Positions 37,805 through 49,784 of a stretch of DNA of 64,000 bases are shown here, piece after piece (position 1 is the first letter of the stretch; each line of letters opens with the position of its first letter). The stretch covers positions 932,046 through 996,045 of the forward strand of contig NW_004450945.1 of assembly GCF_000321225.1 (NCBI RefSeq). Direction: 5' to 3'. A program made the position numbers and the translations under genes. The notes under the pieces were generated by a model that was not told the origin of the DNA, made no database searches, and saw only the letters and a program-made list of their open reading frames with translations. This stretch comes from Odobenus rosmarus divergens. Its lineage: Eukaryota > Chordata > Mammalia > Carnivora > Odobenidae.

Positions 37805-37905
37805 TCCATTCATTCAGCAAACATTTACTGAGTACCTATTACTTGCCAGGCAGCATGTTAAGTGCCAGAAATACAGAGAATAAATCAAATGCTCCAAGAG
37901 CCCAA
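37805..37905 (-). repeat. L2 3'-end relic
   Basis: attcattcagcaaacattta then ctgagtacctattacttgcc and aggcagcatg. Classic reverse complement of the L2 terminus. Confidence 0.8.
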
Positions 37906-38134
37906 GGGTGGGAGGAGGGATGGAGGGGCCATCAAACCCATATTAAGGAGCTAGGTTTGTGCATCTCAATACATTTCTGATCTTTAAGCCAAATAATAAG
38001 AATTTCCAATCCTGACCTATCTTCCTATGGTATGGTGGTCTGGGGGAATTCCACACAAACCTAGCTCTTTCTTGGAGCTATAAGATATGGCAATAATGGA
38101 GCTCCCCAGCACCCCTGAGTTTCTAAATCAACCC

Positions 38135-38610
38135 AATTATGGCAGATACCTTCAATGGCTCCCTATCAAGTTTGAAGTCCAAATTCAATGGCACAGCTTT
38201 GAAAATGCTTGATGATCTAATCTCATCTTATAATAAAACAGAATTCATAACCTAGTCTTAATTTCTGAAATAGTTCTTGCATTTTATGGCCTTCTTCTTT
38301 GCTTACTTTGCTTTCTTTCAATCATATTTGTTTACAGATCAGTGACTTAGCTAATCTTTACATCTCACCTCAAATATAATTCTTCAGAAATGTTTCTTAC
38401 CCCTCTCCAGTCAAAATAAATCTGTCTTCCATACTTCCATGGCAAACTGCTAGCTCTTACTGCACACTGTCCTGTACAATAGTTGCTAACATGCTTGTCT
38501 CTATTCCTTATAACTGAGAACAAGGGTAGTATATTACTGTCTCAGTATCCACCACTGTGCCTATAGTAGTGTTGGTGCAAGGTATGACTTCAATAAGTGT
38601 ACATTAATTT
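38135..38610 (+). repeat. L2 3' region
   Basis: caatggctccctatcaagtt then tgaagtccaaattcaatggc at the 5' side, and ttcaataagtgtacatta at the end. Forward L2, diverged. Confidence 0.65.
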
Positions 38611-38837
38611 GAATTGCTCTCTACTTTCCTTGTCTAGGTTGGGTCCTAAAATTCTCCAAAAGAAACTTAAATTCTGCCTACCAGCTAGCTACTACTTTTT
38701 TTTTTCCAGAGGCCTCCAGACCCTCTCCACTTTGATCCTTCATACTCTTGTTCTTTCTCTGTCCACCCATCAACACCCAGTTCAATGGCCTCCTATTACA
38801 GAAGTTGATCAACCCATCTCTTTCCCTCAGATTCTTT

Positions 38838-39047
38838 TTTTTTATTATTTTTATTTTTTAAAGATTTTATTTATTTGAGAGAGAGAATGAGAGACAGAGA
38901 GAGAGCGCATGAGAGGGGGTAGGGTCAGAGGGAGAAGCAGACTCCCTGCTGAGCAGGGAGCCCGATGCGGAACTCGATCCTGGGACTCCAGGATCATGAC
39001 CTGAGCCGAAGGCAGTTGCTTAACCGACTGAGCCACCCAGGCGCCCC
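38838..39047 (-). mobile_element. CAN-SINE (SINEC type)
   Basis: Reverse element, well preserved (ctgagccacccaggcgcccc). Perfect 15-bp target-site duplication TCCCTCAGATTCTTT at 38823-38837 and 39048-39062. Confidence 0.97.
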
Positions 39048-39334
39048 TCCCTCAGATTCTTTATTCAAGCCCAGAGGTCACGAATTCAAATGCTCATAAG
39101 CACAAGACATATAACATCAAAGCAGGAAGCCAACTAGTATAAAATAAGAAGTAGATGGACCCAACTGGAGAAAATATGTCCACACAAAGGCAACTAGGTT
39201 ATTATTTTTCTAATTGCCAGATGATTAATATCATGTACATTATAATGCAGTTATAATGCTATCCCCTTAACACAAGGCAACAAATCCTTCCTCACTAAAC
39301 TCTATTCTCTGTACCTTTGCATTTTTTTTTTTTT

Positions 39335-39620
39335 TTTCTCCACCTGAAGTGCCTCTACCTTTATCTATCCTTCAAGACATGGAGCTAATGTTGTTTCCCC
39401 CTTTGAATCTTCTCCAATCCCTCCAGGTAGAATTTGCAATCTTTTTTTTTTTTTTTTTACCCTTGTTTGCATTATACCTTTTCTACAGCTCTTGTCTGCC
39501 ACTTGTCAGAGCACACCTCACACCAGTTCTATTAGCATACGTTAGCTCTTTCTTATGTTGTCCTCCTTCAGCACAGGGCCGGACACACATATATACTCTG
39601 TATATACAGTTGAATTAAAC
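39335..39620 (+). repeat. L2-like relic with T runs
   Basis: ctatccttcaagacatggag and gcacagggccggacacac fit the L2 3' region. T runs at 39322-39337 and 39442-39458 interrupt or flank it. Confidence 0.5.
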
Positions 39621-40540
39621 CTGGATCCTTGTCATCCTTCTCCTGAGCAGTAGCAACTGGGTTCTTGGCCCTAAATTCTATAAGGCAAGTTTTTGAAAAG
39701 CACTACGCCCAAATTATGGACAGGAAAATCTATGTTTCACACGATGAGGTAATGGTCCTTGTCTCAACTAGAAGACTGGTAGCAACATTAAGGTCAAAAG
39801 CCTTATCTCTGACAACACAAGACCCACACAGAGTTAGTTCCCTTAGACTTGGCCACCATTACCAGTGTGTTTACACAATACTTCACACTCTCCAAGAGAA
39901 CAGAGAGGCACTCTAATTGATGAATACACTCTTGATATTGAACTTATTTATAGTTTTTGGAGGGGAGGGAGGCAGTTTGGTGAGTGTGCTGTTAAAACTC
40001 TAGGAACTTGGCAGCGGCCAGTGCACAGGAATTCCCCCTGCTTTGCATTTTAACACTGCTGTGATTTGTAGACATCACTATTTAATGAAGCACACAGCTG
40101 TGCAAGAAGAGCAGGAGGCGGAGTTTGGCAATGAAGGGTCAGCAGGAAATCTGGCAATCATGTCATCTGGAATTTCCCTAACTCAGTCAAGCTGCCCCTC
40201 CTTCCTTTGCCCTCCTCCAGCTCAACCTCCAGTCACTCTCCAAAACGACCATTTTAATTACACAAATAACCAAGGAGAGAAATTGCAGTAGAAGCCTTGC
40301 CCTTTAACTCAACTTTAGCAAGTATATTTTTACAAGTCCAGGAACTAGAGTGGCCAAACTTGAAAGATAAAATAAGAAATGATCCAGATCTTCAGCTAAA
40401 ATTGTAATGGAAACATTGAGGGAAGCTAAAAAAGAAATCTCTTTGGATAATATTATAAATTATTTCTTTTAATTAAATTAGCCCTGCCCTTTCCTATTTT
40501 AGCTGTAAACAGAAGTTTCCAAAGCAGCAATTTGAAAGTT
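39620..40540. other. Intronic unique sequence
   Basis: No confident repeat. Short open frames here have no domain or conservation evidence. Confidence 0.45.
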
Positions 40541-40544
40541 GGGA

Positions 40545-40755
40545 AACTCTGTGGTGTCCTGTGAAGCTGAGTTTTATAGTGGGGTTCAAATCCTAGCTCA
40601 GTAACTTACACATCGTGAGACACCGACAAGTTAATGCGGCCTTTTTGAACTATATTTTCCTCCTCTATGACATGGGGATAATAGGATATAGCCACTGGGA
40701 ATGTTAGGAGGGTTAACCTGAGAAAGTATACTTACAAGGTCTGACACCTAGGGAC
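40545..40755 (+). repeat. MIR, near full length
   Basis: ggttcaaatcctagctcagt then tttcctcctctatgacatgg and a ggataataggata stretch. Forward MIR. Confidence 0.75.
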
Positions 40756-40759
40756 ATGC

Positions 40760-42430
40760 AGTGTGTTTTCTCTTTACCTTTCTCCCTCACCCCATTCCCC
40801 CCCAACACACTGATACCACCTCCATGACTTAAGAGTATTGTTGTAAGTCCAATGAAAAATAGACCTCTTTTTAAAACATAACAGATTCAGGTAAGTACTT
40901 GATATCTGAGATATCTTGCTAAGTAAATGATATGATAATGTCTTTATTTCAATAATGCAAAGCAATTTATCAACACATATATTTATTCATTTCCAAAGTA
41001 TTCCTATAAAGTATAAGGTCACAAGTATCCATCCTATGGTTAGAGAAAATGGGAACAAAGGTTAAGTCATATGATCCAAATCTTTAAATGAAAACTATAA
41101 TCCTTGAGTTCTATCATCCCTTATTGTAGCTTTCCCCATATTATCTCAAAGTATCCTCCTCAGAGTTATAAATCAAAGACAAGACTGATAATCCAAGAAA
41201 TGCTTACTAAAGACATCATAAATAAAAAAGCAACTGAGATTCTTAAATAAAGAAAAAAACAAGCAAACCAATGTTCTATTTGCTACATGTTTCATTAAGA
41301 ATAAATAACATAAAGCACTACTAAGTAAGGATGAATTTAAAACAAAGACAAATTAATCTTTTAACATTATACTTCAGCTTTAGATTTTTATAACCATAAT
41401 AGAAAAAAGAAAAAAAATACAACAAAGGAGCAATCAAAGAGTTAGATAGAAATGTAATCTTCATGCTAGCCAGAGGCTTGTGAAGTAAAGCTATAACTAA
41501 CTCATAGATTCAACTCTTTTGTGGGGAAAAAAAGTTATTTAGATTAAAAGTTGGAAATCATCACCATTTGTTATAAAGTCCCCTGGCCCATTTATTCCCC
41601 ACACTCCCACATGTGCTGCCTTTTTAATCTTTTCATCTATGATCAGCAAACATGCTCTAAGGATCTGCTCTACGTCAGGCACTCCCAGCTACTTTGGCAT
41701 ACCGTATCTCAGCAAGCATATGCCATTTGAGTTTTTCTTCAGAGGTTAGATGTATTCAGGCCAGAGAAGAAATTATGCAACCAAACCAAATGCTTTTATA
41801 TGCTATTGGTCAGAGTGTGGATTTTGGCATCAAATTAATAAGTGACAGAACTGAAGATCAGATTCTGGCTAATGAACAAAAGAGGAAACCGAAAGATTGT
41901 GGTTTCTTTTAGATTTTTGTTCACAAAACAAGTTGGTTTCCTTAAATGAATATATTTCTCCTAACTATTAACATTGACAAATTATTTGCTGAAACTGGTT
42001 AAAATAGTTAAAAATAGTACATACAGTTATTGGAGTTCAATGTTAGTAAATCATTTTCTTAAGTTGTACCTATTGTCAAGGCTGCTTTCAAAGACTACTA
42101 ATCTACGGAGCAAGATCATGAAGTCAATTTAGAGGGCTAAAGCTAACTTAAGAGAGGGAGAGAGCAAGCAATCATGTAAATACAAGAGATGACTCTGGAA
42201 TGGGATAAATCACAAGGGAATAATTGGAATATATCCGATCCCACTGCGTGTAGTATGGGTAAGTATTGTTTTATGAAATTTTGTGGTTCAACTTATAGGT
42301 GATTACGTGCCTATGTATATATGTGTGTATGCACAGTAGACATATGCTACATAAACAGCATACTTTTATTACGACTAGTGACCAAAAATATTGAAAGACC
42401 ACTCTACAGAATAGTTAAGATACATTTTTA
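40760..42430. other. AT-rich intronic sequence
   Basis: 1.7 kb with no confident transposon or gene. Confidence 0.45.
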
Positions 42431-42431
42431 A

Positions 42432-42560
42432 ATTTTTTTTTCTTACTTTCTTTTCTTTAAGATTTTATTTTAAGTAATCTCTACACCCAATATGGGGCTT
42501 GAACTTACAACCCCAAGATCAAGAGTCATATGCTCTACCAACTGAGCCAGCCAGGCACCC
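42432..42560 (-). mobile_element. Older CAN-SINE subtype
   Basis: Reverse element with ttttaagtaatctctacacc, atggggcttgaacttacaac, ccccaagatcaagagtcata and a tgagccagccaggcacccc head. An older subfamily shared among carnivores. Imperfect flanking repeats start taagat on both sides. Confidence 0.88.
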
Positions 42561-43485
42561 CTAAGATCTGTTTTTTGAGATATAATTTACATAAAGCAAT
42601 ATATTAAATTCAGGTGTACACATAATGATTTAATACTTGTATAGATTGTAAAATGATCACAACAGCCTCCTTTACATTCATCACCACATATAGTTATAGA
42701 ATTTTTTCCCTCGATGAGAACTTTTAAGATTTACTCTCTTAGCAAATTTCAAATATGAAATACTGTACCATTAACTATAGTCACCATGCTATACAATATA
42801 TCCCCATGACATATTCATTCTATACCTAGAAGTTTGTACCTTTTGCCTCTTTTCACCCATTTTGCTTACCTTCCCTCACCCACCACTGGTAACCACAGAT
42901 CTATTTTCTGTATCTATGAGCCCTGTTGTTTTTGTTTTCTTCCTTTTTAAAAATATTCTTACAGAAGTGAAATCATGCAGTATTTCTCTTTCTCTGTCTG
43001 ACTTATTTCACTTAGCATAATGCCCTCAAAGCCCAGCCATGTTGTCATGAATGTCAAGATTTCATTCTTTTTTAATGGCTGAATAATATTCAATTATATA
43101 TATTTATACCACATCTTCTTTATCCATTCATCCATTGATGGATGCAGGTAGTCCCCATATCTTGACTATTATAAATAATGCTGCAATGAACATAGGGGTG
43201 CATAAATCTTTTCAAGTTAATGTTTTCATGTTGTTCAGGTAAATACCCAGAAGTGAATTGCTGGATTATATTCTAGTTCTATTTTTAGTTTTTTGAGGAA
43301 CCTCCATTCTGTTTTCCATAGTGGCTGCACCAATTACATCCCCATCAATAGTGCACAGGTGTTCCCTTTTCTCCACATCCTCAACAATATTTGCTATTTC
43401 TTGTCTTTTTGATTCTAGCCATTCTAACAGCTGTGAGGTGACATGGCATTTTTTTTATCTGCATTTCTGATTTTTAAGTTATAAT
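42561..43485 (-). pseudogene. L1M 3' end (3' UTR plus ORF2 C-terminal region)
   Basis: Reverse-complement old L1: tttttgagatataatttaca at the terminus, accattaactatagtcacca, tagcataatgccctcaaag, attcatccattgatggatgc, ataaataatgctgcaatgaa and ttttccatagtggctgcacc. 5' truncated at about 43485. Non-coding now. Confidence 0.88.
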
Positions 43486-43599
43486 GCTTATAATATGAGT
43501 ATTAATATTTATGCTAATATTTTTTAAAGTAATCATTTTCAGGAAAATGATCTAAATTTTAAATTAGTGGCATTCTGGTTAAAAAGATTTCACTATGAA

Positions 43600-43990
43600 A
43601 TATCTAAAAGAGCAAAAATTTTAATGTACTATAATTATAAACACATCCTAACCTTCTGAGACAGCAAACCTATGCCTGGGGTTATTTCCAAAGGAAAAAT
43701 TTTGAGACAAAGAAAATATATAAATGTACACAGATTATGACTATTGTTAATTATAACAAAAATATATAACCCATCTAATAATCAACATGAAAGACTTTTT
43801 TATTATCTACCAGCCAATATACATAGTACAGCATTATCTGCAGTCATTAAAAGGATCAGTCTGGCAAATTCAGAAAAGTGTGCATATGATACATTTAATT
43901 AATACAACTTTATCTGTGCTGTATAATTATAGCCATTCAAATATTATGCAAGTATCTAAGCTAAATATTGGAAGGAAGCAGGAAAATAGA
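43600..43990 (+). repeat. Possible old L1 relic
   Basis: Weak resemblance to old L1 3' sequence (ataacccatctaataatcaa, gcagtcattaaaaggatcag). Tentative. Confidence 0.3.
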
Positions 43991-44086
43991 AATGTTTAAA
44001 TTGCTGGAGTCATAAACTAGTAGATTTTTTTAAAATTCTGTTTTTAGCCAATGTTATCATAAACTGCCCTATTAAAAATTATCATA

Positions 44087-44281
44087 TCTTTAGGCTCTTG
44101 GGTGGCACATTCAGTTGAGTGTCCGACTCATGGTTTTGACTTGGGTGGTGATCTCAGGGTCGTGGAATCAAGCCCTATGTCAGGCTCTGTGTTAGCAAGG
44201 AGTCAGCTTGGGATTCTCCCTCCCTCTCCCTCTGCCGTTCCTGCTCATGCTCTCTCTCTCTAAAATAAATAAATCTTAGAA
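44087..44281 (+). mobile_element. CAN-SINE, older copy
   Basis: Head taggctcttgggtggcacat, CT-rich middle. Perfect target-site duplication AAAAATTATCATA at 44074-44086 and 44282-44294. Confidence 0.93.
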
Positions 44282-44299
44282 AAAAATTATCATAATTTA

Positions 44300-44995
44300 G
44301 TATGATTCTAAAATATAACCGAGATTGACAACAATTATCAGCAAAGTTCAAATTCTTTACATATTGCTAAAATTTTATGAAAGTGAGCTAGCAAGAGTGC
44401 TTTCAAGGTAACATAATGAAGCAAAATGAGGCAAGACCTATTATATACTGTTGGGGATCTTCTCATGTGTGTGTGAAATTCTGCAAGCTGTGAAGCATTG
44501 TTCCTCCTGGGTTTGGGGGGGGCTGTTTGGGTTTTCCTTGAAGCAGCAGGGTTCTGGAGTCAGAACTACTCCTGCTTTAGGCAACATTTCAAGCCCTCTT
44601 TGTGGACCTACCTTATCTATTAAACACAGCTGCTGATAACCTGTGTTCCTTGGTCTTTGAGAGATTTACCTTTTGCCTGGCTGATAGTAGGATCTAGGTA
44701 ATTCTGGGTCTGATTTATCGGTGTTATATGGAGAAGTACACCAGCATCAGATGTATAGCTTGATGTGTCACAAGATGCCGAGAGCCCACAGGCAGAAGAT
44801 AAGAAGAGTCTCTAGGGCAAAAACCAGAATTAAGGACTAAGGTCACAGTGGCAAGCTGATCTATTTTCCTGCCAAAATAATGCTTACTATAATTGTCATC
44901 CTGGGTGCTAAATTGATTGGATCAGGGGATGGTAATGCTGAAACTAGGGAGTGATTGGGAAATATTACAATGTTCTATAGAGATTTTTCTCCATA
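44300..44995. other. Intronic unique sequence
   Basis: G-rich patch (tttggggggggctgtttggg) near 44511-44530. No gene. Confidence 0.45.
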
Positions 44996-45014
44996 TTTAA
45001 AAGGCACATTGGAG

Positions 45015-45517
45015 GGTGTTATGCTGAGTGAAATAAGTCAATCAGAGAAAGATATGTATCATATGACCTCACTGATATGAGGAATTCTTAATCTCAGGAA
45101 ACAAACTGAGGGTTGCTGGAGTGGTGGGGGGTGGGAGGGATGGGGTGGCTGGGTGATGGACACTGGGGAGGGTATGTGCTATGGTGAGCGCTGTGAACTG
45201 TGCAAGAGTGCTGAATCACAGATCTGTACCTCTGAAACAAATAATATATGTTAAAAAAAAAAGAAGAAAAAGATAGCAGGAGGGGAAGAATGAAGGGGGG
45301 GAAATCGGAGGGGGAGACGAACCATGAGAGACAATGGACTCTGAAAAACAAACAGGGTTCTAGAGGGGAAAGGGGTGGGAGGATGGGTTAGCCTGGTGAT
45401 GGGTATTAAAGAGGGCATGCACTGCATGGAGCCCTGGGTGTTATCATGGAACACTACATCAAAAACTAATGATGTAATGTATGGTGATTAACATAACAAT
45501 TAAAAAAATTTTTAAAA
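45015..45517 (+). mobile_element. Young carnivore L1, 5'-truncated 3' UTR
   Basis: About 500-bp L1 3' end: atgctgagtgaaataagtca, gatgggttagcctggtgatg, ggtgttatcatggaacacta, tgatgtaatgtatggtgatt and an A-rich tail. Target-site duplication (about 14 bp, one mismatch) AAGGCACATTGGAG / AAAGCACATTTGAG around 45001-45014 and 45519-45532. G-quadruplex-type runs at 45126-45145. It contains no ORF. Confidence 0.92.
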
Positions 45518-45605
45518 AAAAGCACATTTGAGAGCAAAGTGAGAGAAGTCCATGCCTTGGTAGACATGTTTGGGCAATATGGAATTAACAAATTCTTCTT
45601 GAGTT

Positions 45606-45773
45606 GTGATTTCTTTTTTTGGGGGGGGCAAAGGGAAAGAGAGGATCCTAAGCAGGCTCCATGCCCAGCGTGGAGCCCAATGTGGGGCTCAATCTCACAA
45701 CCCTGACTGAGATCATGACCTGAGCCGAAATCAAGGGTTGAACACTTAACCGACTGAGCCACCCAAGTGCCCC
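45606..45773 (-). mobile_element. CAN-SINE, tail shortened
   Basis: Reverse element. A 19-bp target-site duplication with two mismatches, AACAAATTCTTCTTGAGTT at 45587-45605 and AATAAATTCTTCTTTAGTT at 45774-45792. A G run at 45620-45628 lies beside the poly(T). Confidence 0.93.
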
Positions 45774-45794
45774 AATAAATTCTTCTTTAGTTTT

Positions 45795-46515
45795 GCAAGC
45801 CACGTATATGTTGGCCTTTTTTTCAGATGTTCTAGGCTTGGAAGTGCCACATCTACTGTTAAAGCACTGCTGGCATTGTTCATTCACAGCAAACTGATAT
45901 TTCCCCCCTTGTGTGAACAATTTAAAGTGGCAGATGATCTCCTGTCAGGTCTACACCCGTGTTCCTCTCTACCTTTTGACATATAAAAAATTCTTTCACA
46001 CACCTGGAGAATCCACTGAACCCCTTGAAGGATTTTCCTTTACTGAGAGTCTTGAAAACAATAGGTTCCTTTTCAATTTTCCAAATATAAAATTATGTCT
46101 TATATTAAATCTGTTTTGCTTTGTTTTGTTTTTTTAATAAACTCTACACACTCTCTAGCCCATTAGAGGTTTTGATTTAACTCAAGCGTGGGAGGCATGA
46201 CCTCTCCAGGTGAGAAAGGCAGCAAGTCTGTGCTAAGGAGCAACTTCAGGTATAGTAATGACATCTGTTAGTTAACACCAAATATAAGCTAAGAATAAAG
46301 AATGCTGAACTATATTTTATGTATATTTATATATATATGGCAGAAGTTTCTATGAGATCAAGACAATCACTTGTTCTATAGGAATGTCTTTCAAAAGTAT
46401 ACAGACATTGAAATGTTTCCAGTCATTTCATTGAAATATGCCAGGCACTTAAATGTTTGATCTTTAAATTTATATGGGGAGGTTGTACAAAAAGGGTATG
46501 TCTGAGAATTAATAC
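45795..46515. other. Intronic unique sequence
   Basis: No confident element. Confidence 0.45.
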
Positions 46516-46519
46516 ATTT

Positions 46520-46735
46520 ATTTAACTCCCTGGATGCATATTAGAAAGATCTGGAAAGCTGTAAAATATCTATCTAAATAATAGATAGATGGATAGATAG
46601 ATAGATAGATATTATATATCTGGTGTACAGGTTCCAGATTCATTAAATCAGAATCTGGATGGGGTTAGGTAAGGATATCAGTATATTTCACAAACTCCCC
46701 AGGCAATTCTATGGTATAGCCAGGATTGGATCCTC
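46520..46735. mobile_element. MER5A-like hAT relic containing a (GATA)n
   Basis: ctggatgcatattagaaaga on one side and ttccagattcattaaatcag ... aaactccccaggcaattcta on the other are MER5A-type sequence. A (GATA)n microsatellite at 46581-46612 separates them. Confidence 0.6.
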
Positions 46736-46739
46736 CCAG

Positions 46740-47440
46740 GTTAACAGACTGCAGATGTTGGAAGGAAAGAGTCCTGGAGATAATCTTGTCCAATGCTTGT
46801 CCCTCTGTGTTTATTTCTCCACTTTCATGAAGAAAAGCAGTTCAACTTGTATTCGTTGAAGTTGTCTCTGTTTCCCAGTAAAATTTTATTTGAAAAAAAA
46901 AAAAAAGTTCGAAGTAAGATAAAAACCCTTGACCAACTAACCTTCTCCTCACATCAATAAGGACATGAGACCCCAGGGAAGGGACCGTACTTTCCTCAAG
47001 GATGCCATGTTCTAGATAAGAGCTAATCCTTCGTTTTCTTTATTTTCAGGGCATAGGGTTTTTTCCTACTCCCCAGCAGTGCCTTGCTGTTACTCCTCTG
47101 CTTCAACAGAAATAAGCAGAAATTCATACACTCAACTACCTAGCAATGATGATACCACTTTTGTGGTATTGATATTCCTATTACAAATTAGGATCTTACC
47201 ATATGGAAAAATTTTATGGAATGATTTATTATTTGATGAAATATTGCTTACTCGAAGACATATATATTGCATACTAATGAGAACTAATGTCTTTAATACT
47301 TCCTGAGATATGCGACTTATATCTGCTTGATTTCCTGGCCCTCTCTCTTCTGTCTCAAAGTCCTAAAAAATAGTTACTTAAATTCTTTTACATAACAAGA
47401 ATTCTGTTATTATAAGAATGTTTTTTTGAAAAGCTGAGAT
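46740..47440. other. Intronic unique sequence
   Basis: A run at 46894-46906. Nothing else recognised. Confidence 0.45.
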
Positions 47441-47450
47441 AACTATACTG

Positions 47451-47646
47451 CCTTTTTTTTTTAAGATTTTATGTATTTGTCAGAGAGAGAAAGAGAGAGC
47501 ATGCACAAGCTGGGGGAGCTGAAGGCAGAGGGAGAAGCAGGCTCCCTGCTGAGCAAGGAGCCCGATGCAGGACTCGATCCCAGGACCCTGGGATCATGAC
47601 CTGAGCCAAAGGTAGATGCTTAACCAACTGAGGCACTCAGGTGTCC
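47451..47646 (-). mobile_element. CAN-SINE (SINEC type)
   Basis: Reverse element. Target-site duplication CTATACTG at 47443-47450 and 47647-47654. Confidence 0.94.
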
Positions 47647-47679
47647 CTATACTGTTATTTTTTAAACTCAAACTTACTC

Positions 47680-47930
47680 ATCACTTACTACATACCAGAC
47701 ATTGTGCATTATTTACCCTTATTACCAGTTAACCCTTATTACCCAATGAACCCAGATACCAGTTCTATGAAGTAGGTTTCATTATTATCCCCATTTTGTA
47801 TATGAGGAAACTGAGATGCAGAGTGGTTAGGCAATTTGTCTGAAGGACACATCCAGAAAATGGCAGAGCTGAGACCATAACCCATTTTGATACCAAAGCT
47901 CAAGTTCATAAACCTATAATATATTCTTTC
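47680..47930 (-). repeat. MIR, near full length
   Basis: attatccccattttgtatat then gaggaaactgagatgcagag, aaatggcagagctgagacca. Reverse MIR. Confidence 0.82.
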
Positions 47931-48259
47931 CCAGGCAGCTTGGGCATGGAAAACCTGCACTGTCAATCATTAGGTAAGATTTTTAATGCCCACATATTAT
48001 ATATAAAAATATTATACCAATGTGGACAACATTTGAGGGAAGTCATACAGCTGGGTAAATATAAACCTAAAAATCATAGCACATTACAAATATTTGGAAC
48101 ACTAGATTTCTGTGATTTTTGTATTTTTCCTCTTAAAGGAAAAAAAAGGTCATTTCTAGGAATATTTTTAACCTGCGTGGATTTTCAAAATTTATAAAAC
48201 TTCCACGGGGAAGGAATTTTCACCAACTTTATTCATTTTATACTTTCAAAATGATTTTT

Positions 48260-49658
48260 TTATTTTTTACGAACAATCCTAAAATTTCCACAAAAGGCTC
48301 CAAATAGCCAAAGCGACCTTGAAAAAGCAAAGCAAAACTGGAGGCATCCCAATTCTGGACTTCAAGTTATACTACAAAGCTATAGTGATCAAAACAGTAT
48401 GGTACTGGCACAAAAACAGACACATAGATCAATGGAACAGAATAGAAAATCTGAAATGAACCTGCAACTATATAGTCAATTAATCTTTGACAAAACAGGG
48501 GAGGATATCCAATGCAAAAAAGATAGTCTCTTCAACAAATGGTGTTGGGAAAACTGGACAGCAACATGCCAAAGAATGAAACTGGACCACTTTCTTACAC
48601 CATAAACAAAAATAAATTGAAAATGGATGAAAGACCTAAATGTGAGACATGAAACCATTAAATCCTATAAGAGAACATAGGCAGCAACCTCTTTGACATT
48701 GGCCATAGCAACTTCTTACTAGACACGTCTCCAGTGGCAAGGGACACAAAAGAAAAAATAAAATTATTGGGACTTCATCCAAATAAAAACCTTCTGCACA
48801 GCAAAGGAAACAATCGACAAAACTACGAGGCAACCTACGGAATAGGAGAAGATATTTGCAAGTGACAGATCTGATAAAGGGTTAGTATCCAAAATATATA
48901 TAAAACTCAACACCCCAAAACATCCAATTACAAAAGGGCAGAAGACATGAAGAGACATTTTTTCCAAAGAAGGCATACAGATGGCCAACAGACACATGAA
49001 AATATGCTCAACATCACTCATCATCAGGGAAATACAAATCAAAACTATAATGAGATATCACCTCACACCTGTCAAAATGGCTAAAATCAACAATTGCAGA
49101 GGATGTGGAGAAAGGGGAATACTTCTTCCGCACTGTTGGTGGGAATGCAAACTGGTGCAGCCACTCTGGAAAACAGTATGAGGTTCCTCAAAAAGTTAAA
49201 AATAAAACTACCCTATGATCCAACAATTGAATTGTAGTACTAGGTATTTACCCAAAGGACACAAAAATACTAATTCAAAGGGACACATGCACCCCAATGT
49301 TTACAGCAGCATTATCTACAATAGCCAAATTATGGAAAGAGCACAAATGTCCATCAACTGATGAATGGATAAAGAAGATGTGGTGTGTATGTGTGTATGT
49401 ATATGAGCAAATGAGCATAGAGGGAGAAAGAAAGAGAGACCAAACCAAAAAAAAAAAAAGACTCTTAACTATAGAGAACAAACTGGTGATTACCAGAGGG
49501 GAGGTGGGTGGGGAGATGGGTTACATAGGTGATGGGGATTAGGGAGTGCACTTGTGATGAGCACTGGGTGTTGTATGAAAATGTTGAAACCCTAAATTGT
49601 ACACCTGAAACTAATATTACACTGTATGTTAATTAACTGGAATTTAAATTTAAAAAAC
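48260..49658 (+). pseudogene. L1 ORF2 3' part and 3' UTR (carnivore/L1MA-like)
   Basis: About 1.4 kb of LINE-1: tatggtactggcacaaaaac, aacaaatggtgttgggaaaa, gacacatgaaaatatgctca, cactgttggtgggaatgcaa, gatgaatggataaagaagat and 3' UTR words gatgagcactgggtgttgta and acacctgaaactaatattac. Encodes the C-terminal region of the reverse transcriptase protein, broken by stops and frameshifts. Around 49380-49460 the usual sequence is replaced by a TGTG/GAGA/A-rich stretch. 5' truncated; antisense to TP63. Confidence 0.93.
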
Positions 49659-49784
49659 GATTTTGTGTAATTTTTTAAAGCATGTGCTAAGCACTAACAT
49701 TGTACTAAACTCTAAGGAAACAAAATACAATAATAGTGCCAGAAGTGCAAAAATTTATGTATAGTACAAAGTGACACATGTTAC

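Noticed and set aside
45557..45575. p53-family half-site AGACATGTTT near 45563
   Set aside because: A single half-site with no partner within 13 bases on either side. Expected often by chance.
48260..49658. L1 ORF2-like frames as a functional reverse transcriptase gene
   Set aside because: 5' truncated, with multiple stops and frameshifts. It is a dead retrotransposon copy.
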